The position numbers were made by a program, and so were the translations under genes. This document shows, piece after piece, positions 32,998-41,241 of a stretch of 64,000 nucleotides of DNA. Numbering within the stretch: the first letter of the stretch is position 1; every line of letters starts with the position of its first letter. The notes beneath the pieces were generated by a model. That model made no database searches, was not told the DNA's origin, and saw only the letters and a list, made by a program, of their open reading frames with translations. The stretch comes from Anaerolineales bacterium (GTDB taxonomy: Bacteria > Chloroflexota > Anaerolineae > Anaerolineales > JABWBV01): the NCBI GenBank assembly GCA_020634875.1, contig JACKAX010000010.1:1-64000 (forward strand), in the 5' to 3' direction.

Positions 32998-34965
32998 TTA
33001 TTTGCGGAATTGTTCAGGTGTGAGGTTAAGCTCTCGGAGTTTGCGCCACACTGTAGTCCGCCCTATACCGAGAATTTTCGCCATTTGCGTCAGATTACCG
33101 TTGCACTGCCGCGCGGCTTGAATGATCGTTTCGCGTTCAACGTCCCCCAAGGCACGCGGGTGCGGGCCAAACGCTTCGGTCAGCGGGCCGGTGCCTGGAT
33201 TGCGAACGTGTTCGGGAAAGTGCATCGGCACCACGATTTCAGATTCACCTGCTTGCAGGGTCGCGCGTGCCAAAACAGCTTCCAACTCGCGAATGTTTCC
33301 AGGCCAGGAATACATTTTTAGCATATTGATCGTTTCGGCAGCGAGTTGCACATCTCGGTTAGATTGCTTTTTCTGCCGGTCTAGGATGCGGCGCGCCAAC
33401 ATAGGAATATCACTCTTCCGCCCGCGTAAAGGAGGGAGGTTTATTTCATAAAAACTTAACCGATAATATAAATCTGCCCGGAAATTCCCTTCTGCAATCG
33501 ATTTTTCAAGGTTAGTTGAGGTCGAGGCAATGACGCGCACATCCACCGGCACAGGATGCACACTCCCTAACCGTACAACAATCCCCAAATCTATAACATT
33601 CAACAATGTAGTCTGTGCTTCGATTGGTAAATGTTCGACATCTTGGAAGTAAATGGTGCCCCCGTTTGCCAACTCAAATTTGCTGGGACGCCCTCCCGGA
33701 TAACTTTCGGCAGTACCTTGTTCATACCCTAATAATTCCGACAGGATATATTCATTCGGGAGGGAAGCGCAACTGACTAACACAAAATGTTTGGGCTTAC
33801 GCGGGCTTTCCTGGTGGATGGCGCGTGCCAACATAATTTTACCTGTCCCGCTTTCACCCCGAATTAGGACGCTGGCTTTTGCTGGAGCCGCTGCCAGGAC
33901 AAGCCTTCGCACTTGTTGCATCTCATTTGAGTTCCCCACGATCTCGTTAAGCCCAAAAGTGATCGGTAAACCAACTTGCTTTTGAACTAGCTGCCGTACG
34001 GCCTCAGCTGGTTTTAAAATCATCACCGTCCATTGGATTTGCTGATTCTTTTGAATATAAGTCAGGGTGACTACACAATTGACGGTGCGTTCCTGGATGG
34101 TTAAATTTGTTTCAATATCTTTGAGCGGGGTAAAAAATTCGATGGCCTCGGTCACGAATCCGGGAAAAGCGATATTTTCGGTAAGTGCCCGACCTACTAG
34201 AACCGATTTAGGAAGCCCTAAAATGTCAACAGCGGCCTCATTGACATGCATTAGCATTTTGGCGGAATTCCACACTAGAATGCCTTCGGTCAGCGATTCT
34301 AATATCGTGTTTAATTCGGAGAGCTGGTTGTTTTGCTCCTCGAGCAGGCTAATACTTTGCAACTGCCCCTCAATGGCTTTAGCTCCGGCTACAACCATGC
34401 CTAAAAAATGAGGATGGTATTGATGTGCAAAACTGATCGCTCCCAACGTTCCCAAGGGACGCCCGGACATTGAGAAGATCGGTGCCCCTACCGCAGCAAA
34501 CGCGTGTAACACTTTCAGATAGTGCTCCGCGCCTACGGTGTGGGCGGGTACGCCATCGAGGAGTGGAAGGGATAGGCCAGAGGTGCCGATTTGCGCTTCA
34601 GAAAGAAGGCCACCCACCTCTAAACCTAATACTTTCAACTGTTCCAACATCGAATCATCGCCTAAAATATCTAAGACATACCCGGCACTGTTCAACAATA
34701 AAACAACTGTGTTGGAGGTTTCGATATATTGGTGGATGTCTTCCATAATAGGCCGGGCAAAAGTTAGCCATTCGACGTTTGTTTTTTGAATGGAAAGGAT
34801 ACGTTCGTCGCTCAGCCGGAGGGGTGTGATTTCGCGAAAAGGATTCAGTCGGGGCCAGCAACGTTCCCAAGAATTTGCCACAACAGGATCAATCTCTGTA
34901 CTTAAGGTGTGCTCGTTGATGAAGTTTTGCCAGGCGTTGTAAATCGCCTCCAGGTCAATAAACAT
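32998..34965 (-). CDS. dhaR: DhaR-type transcription activator
   Basis: 655 residues. Order: N-terminal AcoR/DhaR region with GAF domain (about 50-215), PAS domain (about 220-330), AAA+ domain (about 345-570) and a Fis-type HTH at the end (TQMAKILGIGRTTVWRKLRE). The AAA+ part lacks the GAFTGA loop needed to contact sigma-54: where LFG(Y)..GAFTGA is expected it reads LLGYEQGTAESYPGG. Walker B (TIYFQDVEHLP) is also changed. E. coli DhaR is likewise a sigma-70 activator, switched by DhaL and DhaK. It probably controls the glpF-dhaKL operon downstream. Confidence 0.88.
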   Translation of the reverse strand: MFIDLEAIYNAWQNFINEHTLSTEIDPVVANSWERCWPRLNPFREITPLRLSDERILSIQKTNVEWLTFARPIMEDIHQYIETSNTVVLLLNSAGYVLDILGDDSMLEQLKVLGLEVGGLLSEAQIGTSGLSLPLLDGVPAHTVGAEHYLKVLHAFAAVGAPIFSMSGRPLGTLGAISFAHQYHPHFLGMVVAGAKAIEGQLQSISLLEEQNNQLSELNTILESLTEGILVWNSAKMLMHVNEAAVDILGLPKSVLVGRALTENIAFPGFVTEAIEFFTPLKDIETNLTIQERTVNCVVTLTYIQKNQQIQWTVMILKPAEAVRQLVQKQVGLPITFGLNEIVGNSNEMQQVRRLVLAAAPAKASVLIRGESGTGKIMLARAIHQESPRKPKHFVLVSCASLPNEYILSELLGYEQGTAESYPGGRPSKFELANGGTIYFQDVEHLPIEAQTTLLNVIDLGIVVRLGSVHPVPVDVRVIASTSTNLEKSIAEGNFRADLYYRLSFYEINLPPLRGRKSDIPMLARRILDRQKKQSNRDVQLAAETINMLKMYSWPGNIRELEAVLARATLQAGESEIVVPMHFPEHVRNPGTGPLTEAFGPHPRALGDVERETIIQAARQCNGNLTQMAKILGIGRTTVWRKLRELNLTPEQFRK

Positions 34966-34993
34966 GGGAGACTCCGCGAAAAGATAAGAGAAT

Positions 34994-35019
34994 AAAAAAG
35001 TCCGGCTGCCCGGACTTTT
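34994..35019 (-). terminator. Terminator after the LCP gene
   Basis: AAAAGTCCGG and CCGGACTTTT around a 4-base loop, with T run on the minus strand, 17 bases after the LCP stop. Confidence 0.85.
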
Positions 35020-35035
35020 CTGGGTTTCTCTGATT

Positions 35036-36058
35036 TTATCGCGTCAGAAATATTTCATCAAAGAGTTTGAAGATCGCCTCTCGTTCAGGCAACAGCACTT
35101 GCGCGCCGCCTGGGGTTTTGAAGGGGGTTACGTAGTTACGGTTCAATGTTTGAGATTGGAGGTTGGCTGGGTCTTCCACAATCCTACCGGCCGCGTTAAT
35201 CCACGACAAGACATCTCGGAGAGGAATGTTGGTGGTAATACTCTGATCGTAAACGGCATAAAGTTGGGGAACTTGTTTGAGGGCATTCATGGAAATCAAC
35301 CGATGAAAGAGCGCAACCATGACTTCCTGTTGGCGGGTCATCCGTTCAAAATCGCTGGTGGTGTATCGCGAACGAACATACCAAAGGGCCATTTCCCCAT
35401 CCATGTGAACCGCCCCTGGTTTGACTGAATAGTCTCCTTCGCGCAAAGCCTTCCCCACCTGAACGTCAATCCCACCCAAATTGTCCACTGCTTGTTGAAA
35501 CGCCTCAAAATTGACAAGTACAAAATATGTGGGCCGGATGCCGAAGTTGTAATCGAATGTGTCTGCTAAAAGGTCGAACCCGCCGCGTTGGTAGGCCTCG
35601 TTGATCCGGCGCACGGTCCAACCGGGAATGTATACGTACAGGTCGCGGGGGAACGAAAGCATACTGATCTTCCCCTGTTTGGGTTGGAAGCTGACAAGTA
35701 GGATGGTATCTGTCCGTATCCCACTGAACGGGCCGCGTTCGTCTGAGCCGAGGAGGAGGATGTTGACGGTGTCCGATGGAAAGGGGAAAGAGGCCGCGAG
35801 GGGTGGGAGGGGGATGGCGGGGTTTTCGGTGGGCGGGGGGAAGTCCGGGCGGGCAACCATGTCCGTGTGGGGGAGGTCATTTTCTGCAGACCCTAATTGG
35901 ATCGTTTGCTCGGATGAAGTAGATGGAGGCGTGGGGAGGGGCTGGGAGGCGGTTTGCAGGCTGGGCAGGGATGAGATTGCAGGTTGATCGGGGGGAGAAA
36001 AAATGCCGCAAGCGAACAGGGTACAACATACAAAAAAGAGGGCGATACGCGTTTTCAT
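35036..36058 (-). CDS. LytR-CpsA-Psr (LCP) family lipoprotein
   Basis: 340 residues. The start MKTRIALFFVCCTLFACG is a lipoprotein signal. Residues about 40-95 are a Pro/Ser/Thr spacer. The LCP domain follows: NILLLGSDERGPFSGIRTDT and MLSFPRDLYVYIPG, with conserved Asp/Arg residues that hold the lipid pyrophosphate. LCP enzymes transfer glycopolymers from lipid carriers to peptidoglycan. Most are membrane-anchored, so the lipoprotein form is a variant. Confidence 0.9.
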   Translation of the reverse strand: MKTRIALFFVCCTLFACGIFSPPDQPAISSLPSLQTASQPLPTPPSTSSEQTIQLGSAENDLPHTDMVARPDFPPPTENPAIPLPPLAASFPFPSDTVNILLLGSDERGPFSGIRTDTILLVSFQPKQGKISMLSFPRDLYVYIPGWTVRRINEAYQRGGFDLLADTFDYNFGIRPTYFVLVNFEAFQQAVDNLGGIDVQVGKALREGDYSVKPGAVHMDGEMALWYVRSRYTTSDFERMTRQQEVMVALFHRLISMNALKQVPQLYAVYDQSITTNIPLRDVLSWINAAGRIVEDPANLQSQTLNRNYVTPFKTPGGAQVLLPEREAIFKLFDEIFLTR

Positions 36059-36119
36059 CGGTCATCCTTTGCGCGCACGATCTCTATTGGGGAGGGGCCT
36101 CTCAAAAACGTCCTGAACC

Positions 36120-36222
36120 CTCAAACCCTAAAGGGTTTTTATCTTTTTGGGCCACAAATCCCGGCTAAACTTGTGGCTTTTCAGGCGTATTACCCTATTG
36201 GGGAAAACCTTTAGGGTTTGAG
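36120..36222. repeat. About 100-base palindromic element (MITE/REP-like)
   Basis: Outer arms CTCAAACCCTAAAGG (36120-36134) and its exact complement (36208-36222) enclose a second stem GCCACAA/TTGTGGC (36151-36177). No coding sequence is inside. It lies in the 270-base gap between fmt and the LCP gene, which otherwise shows nothing. Confidence 0.65.
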
Positions 36223-36327
36223 ACGGGAGTTTTTTGACCTGCTCTATAAGATCATGCACAGCTTCAATCGGTGGTTTCAATGGTATGACGGTTAACGCTC
36301 TAAAAAGATACGAGGTTCCCCCGATTT

Positions 36328-37236
36328 TTACCCCCAATCCCGCGCCCCGTTCAGAAAAACTTGCCCTGGCATGGCCTTCTTCCCTTGTGGTTGAACCTCA
36401 TCCAGCACCAGCACCCCTTCCACCGTGCCCACCGCGGGCAGTTTGCCGACGCGAAGCAGTTGCCCTGCGGAAGCTTTCCCTCGTTCGGCGTGGGCGCGGT
36501 GAACTTTGAGCGTGCCCCCCGCCCAATCAAACGACGCCCCCGGCCAGGGGTTGAACGCGCGCACTTTCCAGGCCAGGGCTTCGGCGGGGCGGACGAAATC
36601 GAGGACACCATCTTCTTTTTTCAACATAGAGGCGTAAGTGGCTCCGGTTTCCTCCTGGGGTTGGGGGGCGAGTTCGCCGCACAGGTAGGCTGGGAGGGTT
36701 GCGAGCAGGAGGGCCGCACCCAGATCAGCGAGTTTCGCGCTGAGGGTTTCGGCGGTGTCGTCGGGGGAGATGGGGAGGGCACGGCGGGTGAGGGTGGGAC
36801 CGGTATCAATGCCGGGGTCCATTTTCATAATCGTGACGCCACTTTCGGCATCGCCGTGTAGGATAGACGCTTGAATGGGGGCCGCACCGCGCCAACGGGG
36901 CAGGAGCGACGCGTGGATGTTGATACACCCGTGCGGGGGCAGGTCTAACACGTTGGGGCGGAGAATCTGTCCAAAGGCGGCGACCACGATCAGGTCAGGG
37001 TTCCACGCGTGGAGTTGGGTCATCGGCTCGGGGTCACGTAACCGACGGGGTTGGATGACGGGGAGGCCAAGTTGTTCGGCAAGGGTTTTTATGGGGGGCG
37101 GGGTTAACGTCCGGCCGCGCCCGGCCGGTTGGTCAGGTTGGGTAATTACCCCTACAACCGGATAATTTTTGGCAACGGCTTCTAAGGCCGGCAAGGCAAA
37201 GGCGGGCGAACCCATGAAAACGATTTTTGTAGTCAT
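36328..37236 (-). CDS. fmt: Methionyl-tRNA formyltransferase
   Basis: 302 residues. The start KIVFMGSPAFALPALEAV and the folate-site motif INIHASLLPRWRGAAPIQ identify Fmt; the C-terminal OB-type domain (KVRAFNPWPGASFDW) is present. It formylates the initiator Met-tRNA using 10-formyl-THF. There is no ribosome site; TAAAAT lies six bases before the ATG, suggesting a leaderless message. Confidence 0.97.
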   Translation of the reverse strand: MTTKIVFMGSPAFALPALEAVAKNYPVVGVITQPDQPAGRGRTLTPPPIKTLAEQLGLPVIQPRRLRDPEPMTQLHAWNPDLIVVAAFGQILRPNVLDLPPHGCINIHASLLPRWRGAAPIQASILHGDAESGVTIMKMDPGIDTGPTLTRRALPISPDDTAETLSAKLADLGAALLLATLPAYLCGELAPQPQEETGATYASMLKKEDGVLDFVRPAEALAWKVRAFNPWPGASFDWAGGTLKVHRAHAERGKASAGQLLRVGKLPAVGTVEGVLVLDEVQPQGKKAMPGQVFLNGARDWG

Positions 37237-37242
37237 ACTGCT

Positions 37243-37248
37243 ATTTTA
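37243..37248 (-). promoter_or_regulatory. -10 box of a likely leaderless promoter (fmt)
   Basis: TAAAAT on the minus strand, six bases before the fmt ATG. Confidence 0.45.
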
Positions 37249-37259
37249 TCAAACACATG

Positions 37260-37325
37260 ACGAACGGCGTTCCTTAAGGGGCGTCTTTTGAATTGAGCGA
37301 GATCGTTTGAAGGAACGCCGTTCGT
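37260..37325. repeat. Perfect 16-bp inverted repeat between fmt and lspA
   Basis: ACGAACGGCGTTCCTT (37260-37275) and its exact complement (37310-37325), 34 bases apart. It sits between two divergent genes, so it may be an operator pair or a mobile palindrome. Confidence 0.7.
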
Positions 37326-37372
37326 GAAAAAAGAATTTGTGCTTTGGAAGTTTGTATCCTGCCTCCGCGTGC

Positions 37373-37378
37373 TACAAT
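37373..37378 (+). promoter_or_regulatory. Possible -10 box for lspA
   Basis: TACAAT, with TTGTAT 15 bases before it as a weak -35. The mRNA would start about 40 bases before the lspA GTG. Confidence 0.35.
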
Positions 37379-37423
37379 AGGGGTTCCTCCCCCTGGAGAT
37401 ACTCCCTTCTTGAAGGATTTGTT

Positions 37424-38152
37424 GTGCGCTCACAGTTGAAAGATTTTTATCCCGATTATCGTTTTTTATTTTCTGTTGCCGGTCTTATCATCCTTGTAGA
37501 TCAAATTACCAAATTTATCATTCGCCAAACCATTCCTTTTAGCCAGGCGTGGATGCCATTGACATGGTTGGCGCCCTATGCCCGTTTCGTAAACTGGCAT
37601 AACCAGGGGGCGGCGTTTGGCATGTTGCAGGGGTTTGGCGGGGTTTTTGGTATCTTGGCGATAATTGTATCCTTCGCGATCATCATTTATTTTCCGGTCA
37701 TTCCCCGGCAGGATAAGTGGATGCGGCTTGCCCTGGCGATGCAACTTGCGGGCGCGTTGGGGAATCTGATTGATCGCTTGTTTATCGGTGCGGTGACGGA
37801 TTTTATTTCAGTGTGGAATTTCCCTGTGTTCAATGTGGCGGATGCGAGTATTTCGGTGGGGGTCGCGATCCTGATCATTCCTTATTTACCCCACATTCCC
37901 GGTGAGTGGGCAGTGTACCAAATCATGCAAAAAGCACGGCAACTCAACGGGCGCGGACGAGTGGGCCGGTCACAACCTGTGAAACGGAGCGAGGACGAAT
38001 CTGTCACATTAGGCGTGTTGGACGTTCTCCTGGCCGATGAACCCCCCGTTAGTGAATTTATCCTGACCCAACGGGCCAAACGCCTCCATCATCATTACCA
38101 TCACCAGCGAAAACCCGCCCCCGGACAGGAACGGCAACCACATACCCATTAA
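37424..38152 (+). CDS. lspA: Lipoprotein signal peptidase with C-terminal extension
   Basis: 242 residues. Four membrane helices; the catalytic aspartates lie in GALGNLIDRL and FNVADASISVG. It removes the signal peptide of prolipoproteins after Lgt has added lipid (lgt is at 47.6 kb). GTG at 37424 has AAGGA upstream and leaves a normal N-terminus. After the usual end (near YLPHIPG, about residue 160) there are about 80 extra polar residues ending in a His-rich stretch (LHHHYHHQRK), not part of the known family. Confidence 0.92.
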   Translation: MRSQLKDFYPDYRFLFSVAGLIILVDQITKFIIRQTIPFSQAWMPLTWLAPYARFVNWHNQGAAFGMLQGFGGVFGILAIIVSFAIIIYFPVIPRQDKWMRLALAMQLAGALGNLIDRLFIGAVTDFISVWNFPVFNVADASISVGVAILIIPYLPHIPGEWAVYQIMQKARQLNGRGRVGRSQPVKRSEDESVTLGVLDVLLADEPPVSEFILTQRAKRLHHHYHHQRKPAPGQERQPHTH

Positions 38153-38155
38153 CCC

Positions 38156-39097
38156 ATGCCCTCCAAAACCATTACCCTCCATTTTGACGACCCCGAATCC
38201 CAACGGCTCGACAAATACCTCGTCACCTGCCTGCCCGAACATTCCCGCTCCCGTCTGCAAAACCTGATCAAAGACGGGCAGGTTTTGGTTAACGGGGTTG
38301 TCCCCGCCAAAACCGGCCTGATGCTCGAAGGCGGCGAAGTCATCATGGTGGAAATCCCCCCCACGCAACCCTCCACCCTCCAGCCCGAAACCATCCCGCT
38401 CGACATCATTTTTGAGAACAATGATGTGATCATTGTCAACAAACCTGCGGGCATGGTCGTTCATCCCGCCGCCGGACATGGCAGTGGCACACTCGTCAAC
38501 GCCGCGCTCGCCCACGCCCCGGAAATGGAAGGCATTGGCGGTGAACACCGTCCCGGCGTTGTTCACCGGCTTGATAAAAATACATCCGGCCTGATTCTGA
38601 TGGCAAAAAACGATCTAGCCCAACGCTTTTTACAAGAACAATTTCGAAAACGAGCTACCAAAAAAGTTTACCTCGCACTCGTAGATGGACATCCCCCCAC
38701 TCCCGCGGGGCGCGTGGAAGCCCCCATCGGGCGAGACAGCACCCATCGCCAACGCATGGCGATTGTCCCCGACCACAAGGGCCGCGCCGCCGCCACCGAA
38801 TACCACACCCTCGAAACCTTCCCCGCCACCTCCTCCCTGAGCATTGGTCATACCCTGCTTGAAGCTCACCCGATCACAGGCCGCACCCATCAGATTCGTC
38901 TTCATTTTGCCTTTATCCAATGCCCCATCGTCGGCGATACCCTCTACGGACGCCGTAAACCCTCCCTCCCCCTTGCCCGCCAATTCCTCCACGCCGCCCG
39001 CCTCACCATCACCCTCCCCGGCGAAAAAACGCCCCGCACCTTTGAAGCCCCGCTCCCGGAAGAGCTAGAAAAAGTTTTAGCGCAATTGCGAAAGTGA
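38156..39097 (+). CDS. rluD: RluD-type 23S rRNA pseudouridine synthase
   Basis: 313 residues. N-terminal S4 RNA-binding domain (SQRLDKYLVTCLPEHSRSRL), then the RluA/RluD catalytic core with the essential Asp in VVHRLDKNTSGLILMAK. It turns uridine to pseudouridine in structured RNA, most likely helix 69 of 23S rRNA if truly RluD; RluC/RluA paralogues cannot be excluded. The gene starts four bases after lspA, a common pairing in bacteria. Confidence 0.93.
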   Translation: MPSKTITLHFDDPESQRLDKYLVTCLPEHSRSRLQNLIKDGQVLVNGVVPAKTGLMLEGGEVIMVEIPPTQPSTLQPETIPLDIIFENNDVIIVNKPAGMVVHPAAGHGSGTLVNAALAHAPEMEGIGGEHRPGVVHRLDKNTSGLILMAKNDLAQRFLQEQFRKRATKKVYLALVDGHPPTPAGRVEAPIGRDSTHRQRMAIVPDHKGRAAATEYHTLETFPATSSLSIGHTLLEAHPITGRTHQIRLHFAFIQCPIVGDTLYGRRKPSLPLARQFLHAARLTITLPGEKTPRTFEAPLPEELEKVLAQLRK

Positions 39098-39170
39098 CGA
39101 GTGATAAAGTGATAAGTAATGAGTAAATTCACTTATCACTTCATCACTTATCATTTCCAATCACCCAATT
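39097..39170. repeat. AGTGATAA/TTATCACT short-word tract
   Basis: GTGATAAAGTGATAAGTAATGAG and its rough complement (TCACTTATCACTTCATCAC words) fill the gap before ltaE and can form an imperfect hairpin. Confidence 0.75.
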
Positions 39171-39175
39171 ACACC

Positions 39176-40219
39176 ATGCCCGACCTCCGTTCCGATACCG
39201 TCACCCTCCCTACTCCCGCCATGCGGGAAGCCATGGCGCGCGCCAACCTCGGCGATGATGTCTATGGCGAAGACCCCACTGTCAACCACCTGCAAGAAAT
39301 GGCCGCGGAAATGCTCGGCAAAGAAGTCGGGCTGTTTGTCCCCTCCGGCACGATGGGGAACCTGGCCTCCGTACTGGCCCACTGCGGGCGCGGGGATGAA
39401 GTCATTCTCGGACACCTTGCCCACACTTTTTTGTTTGAAGCGGGCGGCATCGCGGCCCTCGGCGGCGTGCACCCCCGCACGGTGCAAAACCAACACGAAG
39501 GCACCATCGCCCTCGACGATCTCCGCGCGGCCATCCGCACGGACGACGCCCATTTTCCTCCCACGCGGCTGATCGCCCTCGAAAACACGCACAATCGCTG
39601 TGCCGGGGCCGCTCTGCCTGTCGCATACGGGCACGAAGTCCGCGCCCTGGCAGACGAGTTCGGGCTGAAAATGCACCTCGACGGGGCGCGGCTGTTCAAT
39701 GCGGCGGCGGCATTGGGCGTCTCGGCAAAAGATTTGGCGGAGCCGTTTGACTCGATCACGTTTTGTTTGAGCAAGGGGTTGTGTGCCCCGGTCGGGTCGG
39801 TGATTGTGGGGAGTCGGGAATTTATCCACCGCGCACACCGCGCGCGGAAGCAGTTGGGCGGGGGGATGCGTCAGGCGGGGGTGTTGGCTGCCGCGGGCGT
39901 GGTGGCCCTCGAAACGATGGTTCCCCGTCTGGGCGAGGATCACGCGCGGGCACAGGTACTCGCGGGGCAACTGGGGGAATTGCCAGGGATCATTCTCGAT
40001 AGTGGCATGCCCCAATCGAACATGGTTTATGTCACGCTAGATGCCACCGTGCGTTTGAGTGGAAAAGCGTTTCAAGAAAAGCTGGCCGTATCGGGCGTCA
40101 AGGTCGGTCTGGTGGCTGACCGCCGCTTTCGCCTCGTCATACATTATTGGATTGACGATGCGGCGATATTCGAGACGGTGAGTGTCTTCAAGCAGGTGTT
40201 AGAAGGTCAGATGTTATAA
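39176..40219 (+). CDS. ltaE: Low-specificity L-threonine aldolase
   Basis: 347 residues. DLRSDTVTLPTPAMREAM at the start and GDDVYGEDPTVNHLQE are standard; the PLP lysine is in ITFCLSKGLCAPVGS (near 205) and DGARLFNAA holds the cofactor Asp. It cleaves threonine or allo-threonine to glycine and acetaldehyde. ATG 39176 begins the family core; the upstream in-frame ATG at 39119 lies in the repeat tract. No clear ribosome site. Confidence 0.92.
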   Translation: MPDLRSDTVTLPTPAMREAMARANLGDDVYGEDPTVNHLQEMAAEMLGKEVGLFVPSGTMGNLASVLAHCGRGDEVILGHLAHTFLFEAGGIAALGGVHPRTVQNQHEGTIALDDLRAAIRTDDAHFPPTRLIALENTHNRCAGAALPVAYGHEVRALADEFGLKMHLDGARLFNAAAALGVSAKDLAEPFDSITFCLSKGLCAPVGSVIVGSREFIHRAHRARKQLGGGMRQAGVLAAAGVVALETMVPRLGEDHARAQVLAGQLGELPGIILDSGMPQSNMVYVTLDATVRLSGKAFQEKLAVSGVKVGLVADRRFRLVIHYWIDDAAIFETVSVFKQVLEGQML

Positions 40220-40230
40220 TTTTTTGTGAT

Positions 40231-40300
40231 GAAATGATTAGTATTCTTCACTTATCACTTATCACTCCCCACTCATTACTCTTTACTCATTACTTCCCCC
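40231..40300. repeat. TCACTTATCACT/CATTACT short-word tract
   Basis: CTTCACTTATCACTTATCAC is followed by CACTCATTACTC words up to the ribosome site of the next gene. Confidence 0.75.
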
Positions 40301-40313
40301 CGGAGTCTCCCCC

Positions 40314-41150
40314 ATGCCCGAATTTATTACCCTTGCCCAAATTGATGAAACTGCCGAGACGATCCGTGCCCGGCTAACCCACAAACCCACGCTGGGCTTG
40401 ATCCTCGGTTCGGGGTTGGGTGGGTTGGCCGACGCGGTCGAAACCCCGGAAATTATCCCGTACCCGGAAATTCCGAATTGGCCGGTTTCTACAGTATGGG
40501 GTCATTCGGGGCGATTAGTGGTGGGGCAGCTCGAAGGGCAGACGGTGATGGTCATGCAAGGGCGCGCACACTATTATGAGGGGTATAGCATGGCGCACAT
40601 TACATTGCCCGTGCGGGTGATGAAACGCCTGGGTATCGAGACGTTGATCGTGACGAATGCTGCGGGTGCGGTAAACCCTGCGTATGCCCCCGGCGATTTG
40701 ATGTTGATCACCGACCACGTCAATTTGATCGGGATGGCGGGAATGAGTCCCCTGCGCGGTCAAAACCTGGATGAGTTTGGCCCGCGCTTCCCCGATATGA
40801 GTCAGGCGTATGATCGGGATTTGCTAAACCTGGCACGAGAAGTGGCTCAACGCTCAGAAATGGGGTTCTACGAAGGCGTATATGTGAGCCTCGCAGGCCC
40901 GTCGTTTGAAACGCCTGCCGATTTACGTTTTTTACGGTTGATTGGGGCGGATGCGGTCGGAATGTCTACCGTGCCGGAAGTGACGGTGGCCCGGCATAGT
41001 GGGATGCGGGTGTTAGGCATTTCAGGTATCAGCAACAAAGCCAATCTTGACGGTAACACGCCCACCTCCCATGAAGAAGTGTTGGAAGCGGGACAGGTGT
41101 TGGTTCCCAAGTTGACCGCAGTAGTGCGCGGAGTGTTGCAAGCTCTTTAA
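40314..41150 (+). CDS. punA: Purine nucleoside phosphorylase (trimeric type)
   Basis: 278 residues. Phosphate loop LGLILGSGLGGLADA, middle motif VMQGRAHYYEGYSMA, and the base-binding SNKANLD (Asn) place it with trimeric inosine/guanosine phosphorylases. It cleaves purine nucleosides with phosphate to base and ribose-1-phosphate. CGGAG precedes the ATG. The BMP-type transporter at 52-57 kb could supply nucleosides. Confidence 0.93.
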   Translation: MPEFITLAQIDETAETIRARLTHKPTLGLILGSGLGGLADAVETPEIIPYPEIPNWPVSTVWGHSGRLVVGQLEGQTVMVMQGRAHYYEGYSMAHITLPVRVMKRLGIETLIVTNAAGAVNPAYAPGDLMLITDHVNLIGMAGMSPLRGQNLDEFGPRFPDMSQAYDRDLLNLAREVAQRSEMGFYEGVYVSLAGPSFETPADLRFLRLIGADAVGMSTVPEVTVARHSGMRVLGISGISNKANLDGNTPTSHEEVLEAGQVLVPKLTAVVRGVLQAL

Positions 41151-41232
41151 AATTCCTAATGTTCCTATTCATTCCCATGAGTTCCAGGAGTTTGTGGGAA
41201 TGGATAGGAATTCGTGGGAATTTCTTGGATTG
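41150..41232. repeat. About 11-base phased repeat (GGGAATTCGTG words)
   Basis: Words such as TTTGTGGGAAT, GGATAGGAATT and CGTGGGAATTT follow each other in about 11-base steps, with reverse-strand copies before them. Related to 18288-18370. Confidence 0.6.
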
Positions 41233-41241
41233 TATCTCCCT

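Noticed and set aside
39097..39170. Short-word tracts considered as CRISPR or phage attachment sites
   Set aside because: No equal repeats and spacers, no cas or integrase gene, and the words differ from gap to gap.
39161..40015. 284-residue open frame antisense to ltaE
   Set aside because: Shadow frame; the plus strand encodes clear catalytic motifs.
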